Shown piece by piece: positions 27,806 to 36,125 of a stretch of DNA of 64,000 nt (position 1 is its first letter; each line of letters starts with the position of its first letter). A program made the translations under genes and the position numbers. Where the stretch lies: assembly GCF_001956045.1 (NCBI RefSeq), contig NZ_MRTH01000017.1:101440-165439 (forward strand). Reading direction: 5' to 3'. Origin of the DNA: Paenibacillus sp. FSL H7-0331. GTDB lineage: Bacteria; Bacillota; Bacilli; Paenibacillales; NBRC-103111. A model generated the notes under the pieces. That model saw nothing but the letters and a program-made list of their open reading frames with translations, had not been told where the DNA came from and did not search any database.

Positions 27806-28732
27806 TCACAGCATTCGGTCCAGCCCTATTGCACTAATCATCATTCTTTCCTTACGATTGCCCAACAATTGCTGCGACCAATCGACCAAACCACCATCGC
27901 CAATTCGTACTTCCTGACCACGAATCATGGCAATAATAGTGAACTGTACACCCTTATAATATCGATTATCCGTCTTGGTGGTGTTCTCGCTAACAACGAT
28001 GTCCGGCATCATCTCACGTAGGTAATCGCTTAATCTCCCAATAAGACCAGCTCCATCGGTATATCCATCACGTTGATTGAATTGAACTTCAATATTGACA
28101 TCGAACACAGTTTTGAAAATTTGTTGGTACACGTTAATATGATCCAGCAGAGCTTTTTTTTCAAATGAATAGGAGCCTGCGTCCCGTCCCGAGGTCACCA
28201 TGCAGAACAAGCTGAAATGTGTCAAAGCCCCAGGGAAATTAAACGGCTGTGCCCGTACATGCCGGTGTGTGGTGCTGAATTGTAACGGCTGCTCCTCGTT
28301 GCTAGCCTTACGGGCTTTGAGCAATGTGCACATATGAAGCGCAAGCAGATTAGTCGCATCCGCCACGACCTCGGTTCCTCGGAGAGCCGATATGATCTTA
28401 TTTTGATCAGCCGTTGCCACTACCGAGCATGAACCCAAGGGTGCGACAGGCGAGAGCTGAATAGATGGAAATGAGGCTGCCTCCGCAATTTGCAGCAGCG
28501 TGATTTCCAATTGCTTAAGTGCAATTGGATTCACCGCGGCGGGCTGAACGAAGCTGTTCGCTGCATATTTGTTCAATAAATCGCCAGGGGATGCTGAATG
28601 CGTCTTGTTTCTGAATAGCTCCAGCAAGAACGAATTAATATCCGATAGAGAAGCCTCCTTGCTCCATATCTCTAATAAATCCTCATTGCCTGATTGCTGC
28701 AATATTCGCTGCAGTGCTTTATTGTGATTCAT
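27806..28732 (-). CDS. Uncharacterised protein, possibly class II synthetase-like
   Basis: 308 residues from the ATG at 28732, with GGGGGTG upstream. I do not recognise a named family. Three segments recall class II aminoacyl-tRNA synthetase cores: HRHVRAQPF (motif 2-like), GRDAGSYSFEKK, and the C-terminal GDGGLVDW followed by SAIGLDRML, which resembles motif 3 (GxGLDRL). No anticodon-binding domain is present. It directly follows the histidine kinase gene, with stop and start regions 24 bases apart, so the two probably share a transcript. The synthetase-like reading is a weak inference. Confidence 0.45.
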   Translation of the reverse strand: MNHNKALQRILQQSGNEDLLEIWSKEASLSDINSFLLELFRNKTHSASPGDLLNKYAANSFVQPAAVNPIALKQLEITLLQIAEAASFPSIQLSPVAPLGSCSVVATADQNKIISALRGTEVVADATNLLALHMCTLLKARKASNEEQPLQFSTTHRHVRAQPFNFPGALTHFSLFCMVTSGRDAGSYSFEKKALLDHINVYQQIFKTVFDVNIEVQFNQRDGYTDGAGLIGRLSDYLREMMPDIVVSENTTKTDNRYYKGVQFTIIAMIRGQEVRIGDGGLVDWSQQLLGNRKERMMISAIGLDRML

Positions 28733-28756
28733 CACTACACCCCCGTTTTCATGCAT

Positions 28757-30574
28757 TCACGGCTGTTCAAATTCGATGCGATTACTAATCGGCAGTCTCA
28801 CGCTGAACGTTGTACCTTCCCCAAATACCGATTCAAAGGTGACAGAGCCTCCATGAGCCTCTACAATTTTTTTGACAATAGTCAAGCCCAGCCCGGAGCC
28901 GCCAATCTTACGTCGATCCGAGTTGTCCACACGATAAAACTGCTCAAATATATTCGACTTCGCATCATCAGGGATACCCAGCCCATAATCGACAAAATCG
29001 ATCTGTACATCCGACCCGATGCGTAATATCCGCACATCGACACGTTCGGCTTCGGGGGAATATTTAACAGCGTTGCTGAGCAAATTCAAATATACCTGTT
29101 TCAGCTTATCCCGATCAGCCAGTACAGACAGCTTCTCATTCGCCACCTGCAAAAACAGCTGATGCTTTTGCTTGCTCTGCTGCCATTCTCCAATCATTTC
29201 TTCGCTAAAGGAACAAAGCTCCATCAACTCAAAATGGTACTCCTCCCTGCCCGCTTCCAGACGCTGAATATCCAAAAAATCATTAATCAGATGACTCAAA
29301 CGCAAGGACTCATTATAAACCGTTTGCAGATACCGCTTCTGCTTCTCTTCGGTCAGATCGCGATGCAGCAAAATTTCGAGAAAGCCTTGTACCGAAGAAA
29401 GCGGCGTTCGCAGCTCATGGGAGACGACGGAAATAAATTCATTTTTAATTTCGTCGGCCTTTTCTTCCTCACTCCTGTCACGGAATAAGAACAGGAATTC
29501 GGCTTCTTCTTGATCCGTAGAGACGGGCTCGACACGCATTTCTATGTAATACCTGACCTTATCCAGCGGCATCGAGAAACGCACTCGATAGGAGGCTTCG
29601 CGTCCTGCGAGTACATCTTCCGCATGCTCACGAAGCTTCAAATTCGCTGGCTGTACGAGGCGCTGCCAGGAATGCAGCCAAACCATAATATTATCCCAGT
29701 GTGCACAGCCCAAGCCAAGCTGCTTCATTTGCTCGTTGGAATAACGGATATGACCCGAAGCATCACATAAGATCACTCCATCCGAGCTGGCTTGCAGAAT
29801 ACGCTCAATCATCCCGTATTGAGATTCATTTTTTTTCAGCATCGTTTCCAATTCGTCCTGTTGGGTTACGATTTCCTCGTTCTGTGCTTCCAATTGCTCA
29901 TTCTGCAGCAGTGATTGCTGCAAATATTTGCGGTTCTGTCTGGCCATCACGGCAGAGCTCTTCAACAGCTCGACCAGATAGGTAACACCCGCTCCACCGA
30001 CAACGCTTATTAATGAAAAAGCGGCCGCACTGCTCCATAATTTATCGGTGCCCCATAGCCCCAGAGCCAATAAGCCCAATGTGCAGATGAGACTCCATGC
30101 AGTAGCCAGGGACCATACCCGCCATAAGCGGCCCATCCTTGTCACAGCAGCCACCCCTAAAGTGGTCACAATAATGGACAATGCTGCAATCAATGAAGCC
30201 TCATTGAAGCCAAAGAGCAAATAACGCGCCAATGCAATCAAGCCACCTGCCAGCATCGCCGGAACCGGACCACTAAATGCCGCAATAATGATAATCGGTA
30301 TGTTCCGCAGATCAAGTCGGATATTATTCGTAACTTCAACGGAAAAATACATCAAAAGGATACCCAGAAAAGCAGCACTGAAAGCCGCCTTTATTTGCTC
30401 ACTCCTGCTTAAATCAGGCCTGAAGGGCTCCTTGACAATAATACTGACCAGAAAGAAGTAGGAGATCATGATACCTGCATTGAGAATCAAATCTTTTATG
30501 ATGTAAACCCCATCCTTCGGCGCAATGATGATGAATTTATTATATAACGTTTCAACCTTGTTGAATATAGCCAT
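28757..30574 (-). CDS. Sensor histidine kinase with 5TM sensor and PAS domain
   Basis: 605 residues. About five to six membrane segments (30-205) with LRNIPIIIIAAFSGPVPAMLAG resemble the 5TMR-LYT sensor. A coiled coil (215-250), a PAS domain (250-365), HisKA with the phospho-acceptor in SHELRTP (His386), and HATPase_c with N box LNLLSNAVKY, DYGLGIP and GGSGLGLTIVKKIVE follow. It autophosphorylates on His386 and passes phosphate to a response regulator. No regulator gene is adjacent, so it is an orphan kinase here. It is followed immediately by the synthetase-like gene. Ribosome site is weak (TTAAGG). Confidence 0.92.
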   Translation of the reverse strand: MAIFNKVETLYNKFIIIAPKDGVYIIKDLILNAGIMISYFFLVSIIVKEPFRPDLSRSEQIKAAFSAAFLGILLMYFSVEVTNNIRLDLRNIPIIIIAAFSGPVPAMLAGGLIALARYLLFGFNEASLIAALSIIVTTLGVAAVTRMGRLWRVWSLATAWSLICTLGLLALGLWGTDKLWSSAAAFSLISVVGGAGVTYLVELLKSSAVMARQNRKYLQQSLLQNEQLEAQNEEIVTQQDELETMLKKNESQYGMIERILQASSDGVILCDASGHIRYSNEQMKQLGLGCAHWDNIMVWLHSWQRLVQPANLKLREHAEDVLAGREASYRVRFSMPLDKVRYYIEMRVEPVSTDQEEAEFLFLFRDRSEEEKADEIKNEFISVVSHELRTPLSSVQGFLEILLHRDLTEEKQKRYLQTVYNESLRLSHLINDFLDIQRLEAGREEYHFELMELCSFSEEMIGEWQQSKQKHQLFLQVANEKLSVLADRDKLKQVYLNLLSNAVKYSPEAERVDVRILRIGSDVQIDFVDYGLGIPDDAKSNIFEQFYRVDNSDRRKIGGSGLGLTIVKKIVEAHGGSVTFESVFGEGTTFSVRLPISNRIEFEQP

Positions 30575-30653
30575 ACCTTAAGCTGTAGCGCTTTGCGACA
30601 CTACGGCAGATAGTGGACTCTCTGGCCTAAAACAACCGAAAAGCCTATATGCA

Positions 30654-30690
30654 CAAAAAACTGCAACCGGTTCGCCTTCACCGATTGCAG
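30654..30690 (-). terminator. Terminator after the nucleoside hydrolase gene
   Basis: CTGCAATCGGT and ACCGGTTGCAG form an 11-pair stem with one wobble and an eight-base loop, followed on the minus strand by six T residues. Confidence 0.9.
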
Positions 30691-30709
30691 CATTTTCAAT
30701 TTGAATGTG

Positions 30710-31627
30710 TTATTTGCTGGCAGCAAGCCGCATTTTGGTAAACAAATCCTTAAATATATCATCTCGCTTAAGATCATGAACATAACGAATGAAGTGCCGA
30801 TTAGAATCAAAGCTCCAGCGAAAATCCTCTGAAATCAGTGGACTGTGTACCAGCGTGCTCGGCAGCCAGTCCGATTGTACGAGATAGGCAATGGCCGATA
30901 TATCCCAGATCACACGAGAGTATGCATAGTGGTCCTCTCTGCAATTTTTATAAGTCTCATACAAATATTCGCCGATAGGCCCACTGTCCTTGACGTAGTC
31001 CCGTATTTCCGAGAGACTCGTGCTCAGATGCGAAGCAACACCCTTGCAAGGAATCAGTACCAGCGGCACCCCGCTGTCAAATAGGATACGGGAAGCGTGC
31101 AGATCCTGCTTTAAGTTAAATTCCTTCGTATCCTTCCAATGGAGCGCATGACCACCCAGCCAGACGACCACGATTTTATCAATAATTTTAGGCTCCATTA
31201 ATAGGGCCGAGGCTACATTCGTTATAGCCCCAATCGAAATTACATATAGTGGGTCATCTGCCGTCGATGCCATCGCCCTCTCCACCAGGTTGCGCGCCCC
31301 TTCGCTCTCGACAGGAGTTGAAGGATCAGGCAAATAAGCTTCCGATCCCCGATAGGATGGAATGGATTCCCGCACCCCCATAATCTCTAAAATACGCTGC
31401 AGCTCATCAAAGCTTTTTTCCATACCATCCTTGGGTCCATTTGATAATTCATTATAAAAGGGTGCTGCGTAGAACGCCTCCATCTGCAGCTTTTCTTTGG
31501 ACAGCAGGCTGTAAACAACGGCAAATTGGTCATCGATCTCATTAAATGTGTCCGTGTCCAGAACCGCCCGTATTCGGCTCGTTGGTACCTTTAATCGATT
31601 TATTAATTGTTCAGTGGTCAGTGCCAT
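30710..31627 (-). CDS. Nucleoside hydrolase family protein
   Basis: 305 residues. DTDTFNEIDD at residues 24-33 is the calcium-binding DxDxxxDD-like cluster of inosine-uridine nucleoside hydrolases, with N replacing one Asp. EFNLKQDLHAS near residue 170 matches the substrate-ribose motif EFNxxxD, and C-terminal HYAYSRVIWD provides the last metal Asp. These enzymes split N-glycosidic bonds of ribonucleosides, but some members in sugar loci act on other ribosides. GAGGAG lies eight bases before the ATG. The gene is divergent from an AraC regulator across a 138-base shared control region. Confidence 0.88.
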   Translation of the reverse strand: MALTTEQLINRLKVPTSRIRAVLDTDTFNEIDDQFAVVYSLLSKEKLQMEAFYAAPFYNELSNGPKDGMEKSFDELQRILEIMGVRESIPSYRGSEAYLPDPSTPVESEGARNLVERAMASTADDPLYVISIGAITNVASALLMEPKIIDKIVVVWLGGHALHWKDTKEFNLKQDLHASRILFDSGVPLVLIPCKGVASHLSTSLSEIRDYVKDSGPIGEYLYETYKNCREDHYAYSRVIWDISAIAYLVQSDWLPSTLVHSPLISEDFRWSFDSNRHFIRYVHDLKRDDIFKDLFTKMRLAASK

Positions 31628-31765
31628 AATTCAATCTCCTCACTATTTACGATATGTAAATCCCGGTGCTATTATGGTAACAGAAGAACGTTGAAAGCCT
31701 TATCATGTTTCGGTCAATTTTTTATATGATCTGGCTATTTAATGAAAGTGAGGCGAGGCTGACAC

Positions 31766-32521
31766 TTGTGCCGTTTTGAATTTCTTTCCCATCTGACTCA
31801 CCCGCAAGCAAGCTACGTTCAGCCCCATCAGCATGCCTGCTGTGAGCTGGTTTACTATGTACAAGGAAGCGGACAAACCTGTATAGGCACCCAAACCTCG
31901 ACATACGTTTCCCACTCCTATTCTTTTATTACACCCGGGATGGTTCATGATGAAAGGCATCTGGAAACGACAGAGGTTCTGTTCATCGGGTTTACTACAG
32001 ATACAGCGATATCGATCGATAAAAATGCCATCTACCATGATGATACGCAGCACAGTCTGCTTGAACTGCTGTTACGCTTAAAAAGCGAATTTACTCTGCA
32101 AAAGCAGGACTACGATAAAATGCTCAATCTCCTGACCGGAGAACTCATCATTCATCTGCAGCGCTTATGGGGACAAAAAAGTCAGCCTGTGCTGCACTAC
32201 GATCACCTCGTCTACACGCGCAATTATATGGATGAGCATTACCGGCAAAAAATTCAAATCGAAGCCTTGGCTGACATGGCAGGATACAGCTACGACAGGT
32301 TTCGCCATCTTTTTAAAGAAAGGTATGGAGCTGCTCCGCTGCAGTATATATTTCGCAAAAGGCTGGCATACGCCCGTCACATGCTGATCCATTTCAACCA
32401 TAGTGTGGCTGAGATTGCTTTTGAGGCCGGATTTTTTAATGATGCCCAGTTTTGCAGTATGTTTAAGCGGGAAACTGGATTAACCCCCAAGCAGTTCCGC
32501 AAGCAGAACGCTCGGGTCTAA
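31766..32521 (+). CDS. AraC family transcriptional regulator, cupin sensor
   Basis: 251 residues. The N-terminal half is a cupin-like sugar-sensing domain with HQHACCELVYYVQGSG and ITPGMVHDE, the usual AraC arrangement. The C-terminal 100 residues hold two helix-turn-helix motifs: IQIEALADMAGYSYDRFRHLFKE and VAEIAFEAGFFNDAQFCSMFK followed by TPKQFR. It starts at a TTG with GAGGCGAGG upstream. Being divergent from the nucleoside hydrolase gene, it probably controls that gene, perhaps in response to a riboside or ribose-like ligand. Confidence 0.9.
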   Translation: MCRFEFLSHLTHPQASYVQPHQHACCELVYYVQGSGQTCIGTQTSTYVSHSYSFITPGMVHDERHLETTEVLFIGFTTDTAISIDKNAIYHDDTQHSLLELLLRLKSEFTLQKQDYDKMLNLLTGELIIHLQRLWGQKSQPVLHYDHLVYTRNYMDEHYRQKIQIEALADMAGYSYDRFRHLFKERYGAAPLQYIFRKRLAYARHMLIHFNHSVAEIAFEAGFFNDAQFCSMFKRETGLTPKQFRKQNARV

Positions 32522-32589
32522 TTGATCCCTCCATCCCATACATATGAAGAAAGAACTTTAGAAATGGAGCGATGGGAGGGCTAAAACCG

Positions 32590-32937
32590 TTGTCCGATAA
32601 AGTCATTGGCAAATATTCATTACTTCCGTTAGGCGGCTTGCTGCTGCCGATTGTGCTGCACAGTATCCATCTGTTGCTGCCGGTACTTATGGCTGGCAGT
32701 GCAAGCTTGAACAGCGGCCACAGTCATACGCAGCATCAGGGTATGACTGGCACAATGGTACCGTTCACTATGACACCCTGGTTTACGAATACGCTGAGTC
32801 TGATAACGATTGTGTCGGCTGTATTCACTCTGTGGTACTTGATTCGGTTGTGGAAAAACAAAACCTACAGTCGAAGATGGGTCTGGATCTATACAGGTCT
32901 TTCCGTTGTCTGCTTTGGCTTGATGGCTGCTCTGTAA
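32590..32937 (+). CDS. Small three-helix membrane protein with His-rich loop
   Basis: 115 residues from a TTG at 32590 that has GGGAGGG nine bases upstream; an ATG at 32572 with weaker spacing would add six residues. Three hydrophobic segments are visible (about 10-35, 60-82, 92-112). The first loop reads GHSHTQHQGM, with three His and one Met, which could bind copper or another metal. No family is recognised. It lies between the AraC gene and a bidirectional terminator. Confidence 0.6.
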   Translation: MSDKVIGKYSLLPLGGLLLPIVLHSIHLLLPVLMAGSASLNSGHSHTQHQGMTGTMVPFTMTPWFTNTLSLITIVSAVFTLWYLIRLWKNKTYSRRWVWIYTGLSVVCFGLMAAL

Positions 32938-32949
32938 AGACTGATAAGC

Positions 32950-32995
32950 AAATGAACCTCCCGTCCACAGCTTACGTGGCATTGGAGGTTCATTT
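32950..32995. terminator. Bidirectional terminator between convergent genes
   Basis: AAATGAACCTCC (32950-32961) is an exact complement of GGAGGTTCATTT (32984-32995), with an inner CCAC/GTGG pair. T-rich sequence follows on the plus strand; it serves both the small membrane protein gene and the aldo/keto reductase operon. Confidence 0.85.
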
Positions 32996-33018
32996 ATTTT
33001 CATGCTGCTATCGGGTGA

Positions 33019-33987
33019 TTACACTTCTTCTGCACGGTCCGTTGCTGGTGGAGGTGTTACAGACATCGCCGATATTTGCTTACGCAAATCCGATGTCATC
33101 TCAATGTCGAGCGCGCCCAATAAAGGCTGCAGCTGCTCCATATTGCGGGCACCAATGATCGGAGCGGTAACTGCCGGATTGCCCATAACCCAGGCAATAG
33201 CCAGTGAAGCGGGATGTGCTCCGAACTCACCTGCGAATTTGATAAAACGATCGGCCACCTCATAGTTCATCTGATCGGCGTAACGATCCTGTGTGCCCTT
33301 ATGGTCGATAAATCGTCCTTCCTGAGGCTTAACGCCTTGGTTATACTTGCCGGATAACAGGCCTGCCGCAAGCGGACTGTAAGAAATAACGCCAATTTGC
33401 TCGGATGCTGCCAGAGGCAATATTTCGACTTCGGCTTGACGCTTCACCAGATTGTACATCGGCTGGATACATTCAAAGCGGGCCAAAGCTCTATGGTTTG
33501 AAATCCCCAATGCTTTGGCAATTTGCCAAGCCGCCCAATTGCTGACCGCCGGATACAAAATTTTGCCCTGCTTTTGCAGATCGTCCAGGCCGCGCAGCGT
33601 TTCTTCCATATCTGTCGTGGCGTCAAAGTGATGGACAAAATATACATCCAGGCGATCTGTATTCAGACGCTTCAAGCTTTTCTCAACCGAAAGCATCATA
33701 TGTCTGCGGGACATACCCTTCGAATTGATCCCGTTACCCATCGGCAGACAAAACTTCGATGTAATGACAACCTCGTCCCGACAGTCGGCGATACATTTGC
33801 CCAAAATTTCCTCTGAACGTCCACCTGCATACACATCTGCGCAATCAAAAAAATTGATGCCCACCTCGCGGCAACGATTAAACATAGCCAGGGATGTCGC
33901 TTCATCAGCAATTCCGCCAAATGACATTGCTCCAAAGCAAATATTGGATACCTGTATTCCTGTCTTACCCAGCGTACGATAATTCAT
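33019..33987 (-). CDS. Aldo/keto reductase
   Basis: 322 residues. The catalytic tetrad is complete: Asp48 in NFFDCA, Tyr53 in DVY, Lys78 in TSK and His119/120 in VHHFD. NADPH-binding segments (SPLAAGLLSGKY; PIIGARNMEQL) are in the expected C-terminal place. Aldo/keto reductases interconvert carbonyls and alcohols on sugars and small aldehydes. It follows dhaL by 38 bases in a dhaK-dhaL-reductase operon, so a triose, tetrose or related keto-sugar is a likely substrate. GTGGAGGAAACACA gives a good ribosome site. Confidence 0.92.
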   Translation of the reverse strand: MNYRTLGKTGIQVSNICFGAMSFGGIADEATSLAMFNRCREVGINFFDCADVYAGGRSEEILGKCIADCRDEVVITSKFCLPMGNGINSKGMSRRHMMLSVEKSLKRLNTDRLDVYFVHHFDATTDMEETLRGLDDLQKQGKILYPAVSNWAAWQIAKALGISNHRALARFECIQPMYNLVKRQAEVEILPLAASEQIGVISYSPLAAGLLSGKYNQGVKPQEGRFIDHKGTQDRYADQMNYEVADRFIKFAGEFGAHPASLAIAWVMGNPAVTAPIIGARNMEQLQPLLGALDIEMTSDLRKQISAMSVTPPPATDRAEEV

Positions 33988-34025
33988 TGTGTTTCCTCCA
34001 CGGATTCTTATTTGGATAGATCCTT

Positions 34026-34694
34026 TTATTTAAATAGTGATTTCTGCACATTGATGCGCTGCAGTTCTTTGATTTGTTCATAAAATGTAGACAAAATCAT
34101 GTAAGCTGAGGTAGCCCCAGGGTCCTGATGTCCCAAAGCACGGTCGCCCAATTTGTTGGATCGTCCTGTTTTGGACAGCATGTTTTTCGTCAATTCCATC
34201 CCGAATTTGCCTGCCTGAACGGCTTCATGGAAGCAAGCTGCCAGATCCTTGTCCTCACGATACGCTTGCTGCAAGCTCTCGATAGCCGGTATCCACGTAT
34301 CGAGCATTGTTTTGCTTCCTCGCTCGGCTTTCCCCCGCTCTTGAATCCCTTGTACCACCGCTGTCCAGAATGCGATCATATCGGCCTGACTGATAACCGA
34401 TTCGCCTTGCAGCACAGCTCCCCCCCGGATAAAACCCGTAGCATACAATGGACCTACCGAGGAGCCCACCGCATTAAGAAAGCTCATTGCCATGTCCTTG
34501 CACAACAATCCGCAATCTTCCTTTTCAAAAGCATTTACCGTATCAGCTATCGCCTGCCATCCTAGTGACATCGTTACACCGTGGTCGCCATCGCCTAATG
34601 CTCGATCCAGCTCGGACAAATATTCTTTTTCTTCTTCGATACGAACTTGAGTAGCTAACAGCATGTTTTTGAATTGTTGAATCGATATGTTCAT
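34026..34694 (-). CDS. dhaL: Dihydroxyacetone kinase-type subunit DhaL
   Basis: 222 residues from the ATG at 34694, preceded by TTAGGAGGGAAATCC; the frame is open further upstream but without ribosome signals. The ALGDGDHGVTM segment carries the Asp residues that hold Mg-ADP in DhaL, and SSVGPLYATGF and KTMLD are conserved. DhaL is the nucleotide-binding half of dihydroxyacetone kinase and pairs with DhaK, encoded 52 bases upstream. No DhaM phosphotransferase gene is present in the window, so the phosphoryl donor cannot be decided from context. Confidence 0.9.
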   Translation of the reverse strand: MNISIQQFKNMLLATQVRIEEEKEYLSELDRALGDGDHGVTMSLGWQAIADTVNAFEKEDCGLLCKDMAMSFLNAVGSSVGPLYATGFIRGGAVLQGESVISQADMIAFWTAVVQGIQERGKAERGSKTMLDTWIPAIESLQQAYREDKDLAACFHEAVQAGKFGMELTKNMLSKTGRSNKLGDRALGHQDPGATSAYMILSTFYEQIKELQRINVQKSLFK

Positions 34695-34746
34695 GGATTT
34701 CCCTCCTAAGAGTTTTGCGTAGCAAAACTGGCTTCGTAAGCATGAT

Positions 34747-35742
34747 TTACACCTGAACAAACATGGCGCAATCGGCTGGCTCATCGATCAATTCAGCAAG
34801 CTCATCATCCAGCTTCATGATGGATACGGAGCAGCCACCCATTTCCAACGATGTCACATACTCACCAACGTAGGAACGGTGGATCTGAACGCCCCTTTCC
34901 TCCAGCAGCTTTGCAATGCTTCTATATATTATGAATAACTGCATTTGTGGAGTAGAGCCCAATCCATTGACAAGCACAGCAGCACGTTCACCTGTACCCA
35001 TCGGCATATCCTCCATAATGCGGTCAAACAAGATCCGGGCAACCTCATCAGCGGTTTGGAGCGGTCCCCGCATAACTCCAGGTTCACCGTGGATGCCCAA
35101 ACCGATTTCCATTTCATCATCACCTAGCGTAAAGCTCGGCTCTCCGGTTTGTGGCAAGTAACAAGGCGATAATCCAACCCCCATGGTTCGAACACTATCA
35201 TTTGCATGGGTAGCTAGTCTGACAACCTCGTCCAGTGACAAGCCTTTGTTAGCTGCTGCCCCGGCCGCTTTATAAACAAGAAAACAGCCTGCAATCCCAC
35301 GGCGCTGCTCCGAGCTGGATGCTGAAGCTACATCATCCGTTACCCGGACCGTCTCCACACGAATGTCCTCAAAGCCTGCCAACTCAACCGCCATGTCAAA
35401 GTTCATACAGTCTCCTGCATAGTTTCCATACAAATAAACGACACCTGCGCCCCCGTGTATTTCCTTGGTAACCTCCAAAATAGGGGCAGGTGGTGGGGAT
35501 GCGAACACGTTGCCGACGGCAACACCATCAGCCAGTCCTTTGCCGATCAGTCCCAAAGAAGCGGGTTCATGACCTGAGCCTCCACCGATCACGATACCCA
35601 CTTTGCCGGGACGTGCCGTATTGACGCTCACGATCGACCGCTTGTTTTGCGGCAGAATTCTCACATACTGAGGATAGGCTGCTGCATATCCTTCCATCAT
35701 TTCATCAACAACCGAGTTAGGTGCATTGATTAGCTTTTTCAT
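34747..35742 (-). CDS. dhaK: Dihydroxyacetone kinase-type subunit DhaK
   Basis: 331 residues. GGGSGHEP contains His58, GNYAGDCMNF contains Asp110, and GIHGEPG contains His217. These correspond to the three active-site residues of E. coli DhaK (His56, Asp109 and the substrate-linking His218). It binds a keto-sugar as a hemiaminal for phosphorylation by DhaL. In catabolic loci such kinases may use dihydroxyacetone, erythrulose or related ketoses, so the exact substrate is open. It has its own activator-type promoter, shared in design with the dioxygenase operon. Confidence 0.9.
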   Translation of the reverse strand: MKKLINAPNSVVDEMMEGYAAAYPQYVRILPQNKRSIVSVNTARPGKVGIVIGGGSGHEPASLGLIGKGLADGVAVGNVFASPPPAPILEVTKEIHGGAGVVYLYGNYAGDCMNFDMAVELAGFEDIRVETVRVTDDVASASSSEQRRGIAGCFLVYKAAGAAANKGLSLDEVVRLATHANDSVRTMGVGLSPCYLPQTGEPSFTLGDDEMEIGLGIHGEPGVMRGPLQTADEVARILFDRIMEDMPMGTGERAAVLVNGLGSTPQMQLFIIYRSIAKLLEERGVQIHRSYVGEYVTSLEMGGCSVSIMKLDDELAELIDEPADCAMFVQV

Positions 35743-35813
35743 GGTTGAATGTTAGCCTCCCATTGATTTCTTGCAGAAAAGCCGGATTGCTAGCTTTCCT
35801 CATTCACGTACTC

Positions 35814-35882
35814 ATTATAGGGTCACTTCCATACAGCATTAAACTGACAATTCATATGAATCGGGACTGAACAAGATTTGTC
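35814..35882 (-). promoter_or_regulatory. dhaK promoter with two-box activator site
   Basis: TATAAT is at 35814-35819 on the minus strand, without a good -35 box. Upstream, ATTCATATGAATTGTCAG (complement of 35844-35861) and GACAAATCTTGT (complement of 35871-35882) match the elements before the dioxygenase gene at the same distances. The rest of the 383-base gap holds only the regulator terminator at 36081-36110. Confidence 0.8.
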
Positions 35883-36080
35883 AATTGAATCGAGATGCAA
35901 TAAGCGGATCGTAAAGGGTTGAGGCTGCGCTTTTTACGGGTATCCTACGTACAGGACATTTTTTGTCCAATCTTCAGCAGCTTAGAAGTCCGGTGAATAA
36001 GTCCCGCTGCGTGTCCAAATATCCCTCAGTAATACTACTGCATCCTTCCAGTAATCAAATTTCACAGGATAGACTACAGC

Positions 36081-36110
36081 AAAAAAAGCCGTTCATAAAT
36101 GAACGACTTT
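36081..36110 (-). terminator. Terminator after the AraC membrane regulator gene
   Basis: AAAGTCGTTCAT and ATGAACGGCTTT form a 12-pair stem with one wobble and a two-base loop, followed by a long T-run on the minus strand. It closes the dioxygenase-transporter-regulator operon. Confidence 0.92.
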
Positions 36111-36125
36111 AAGTACATGACTAAG

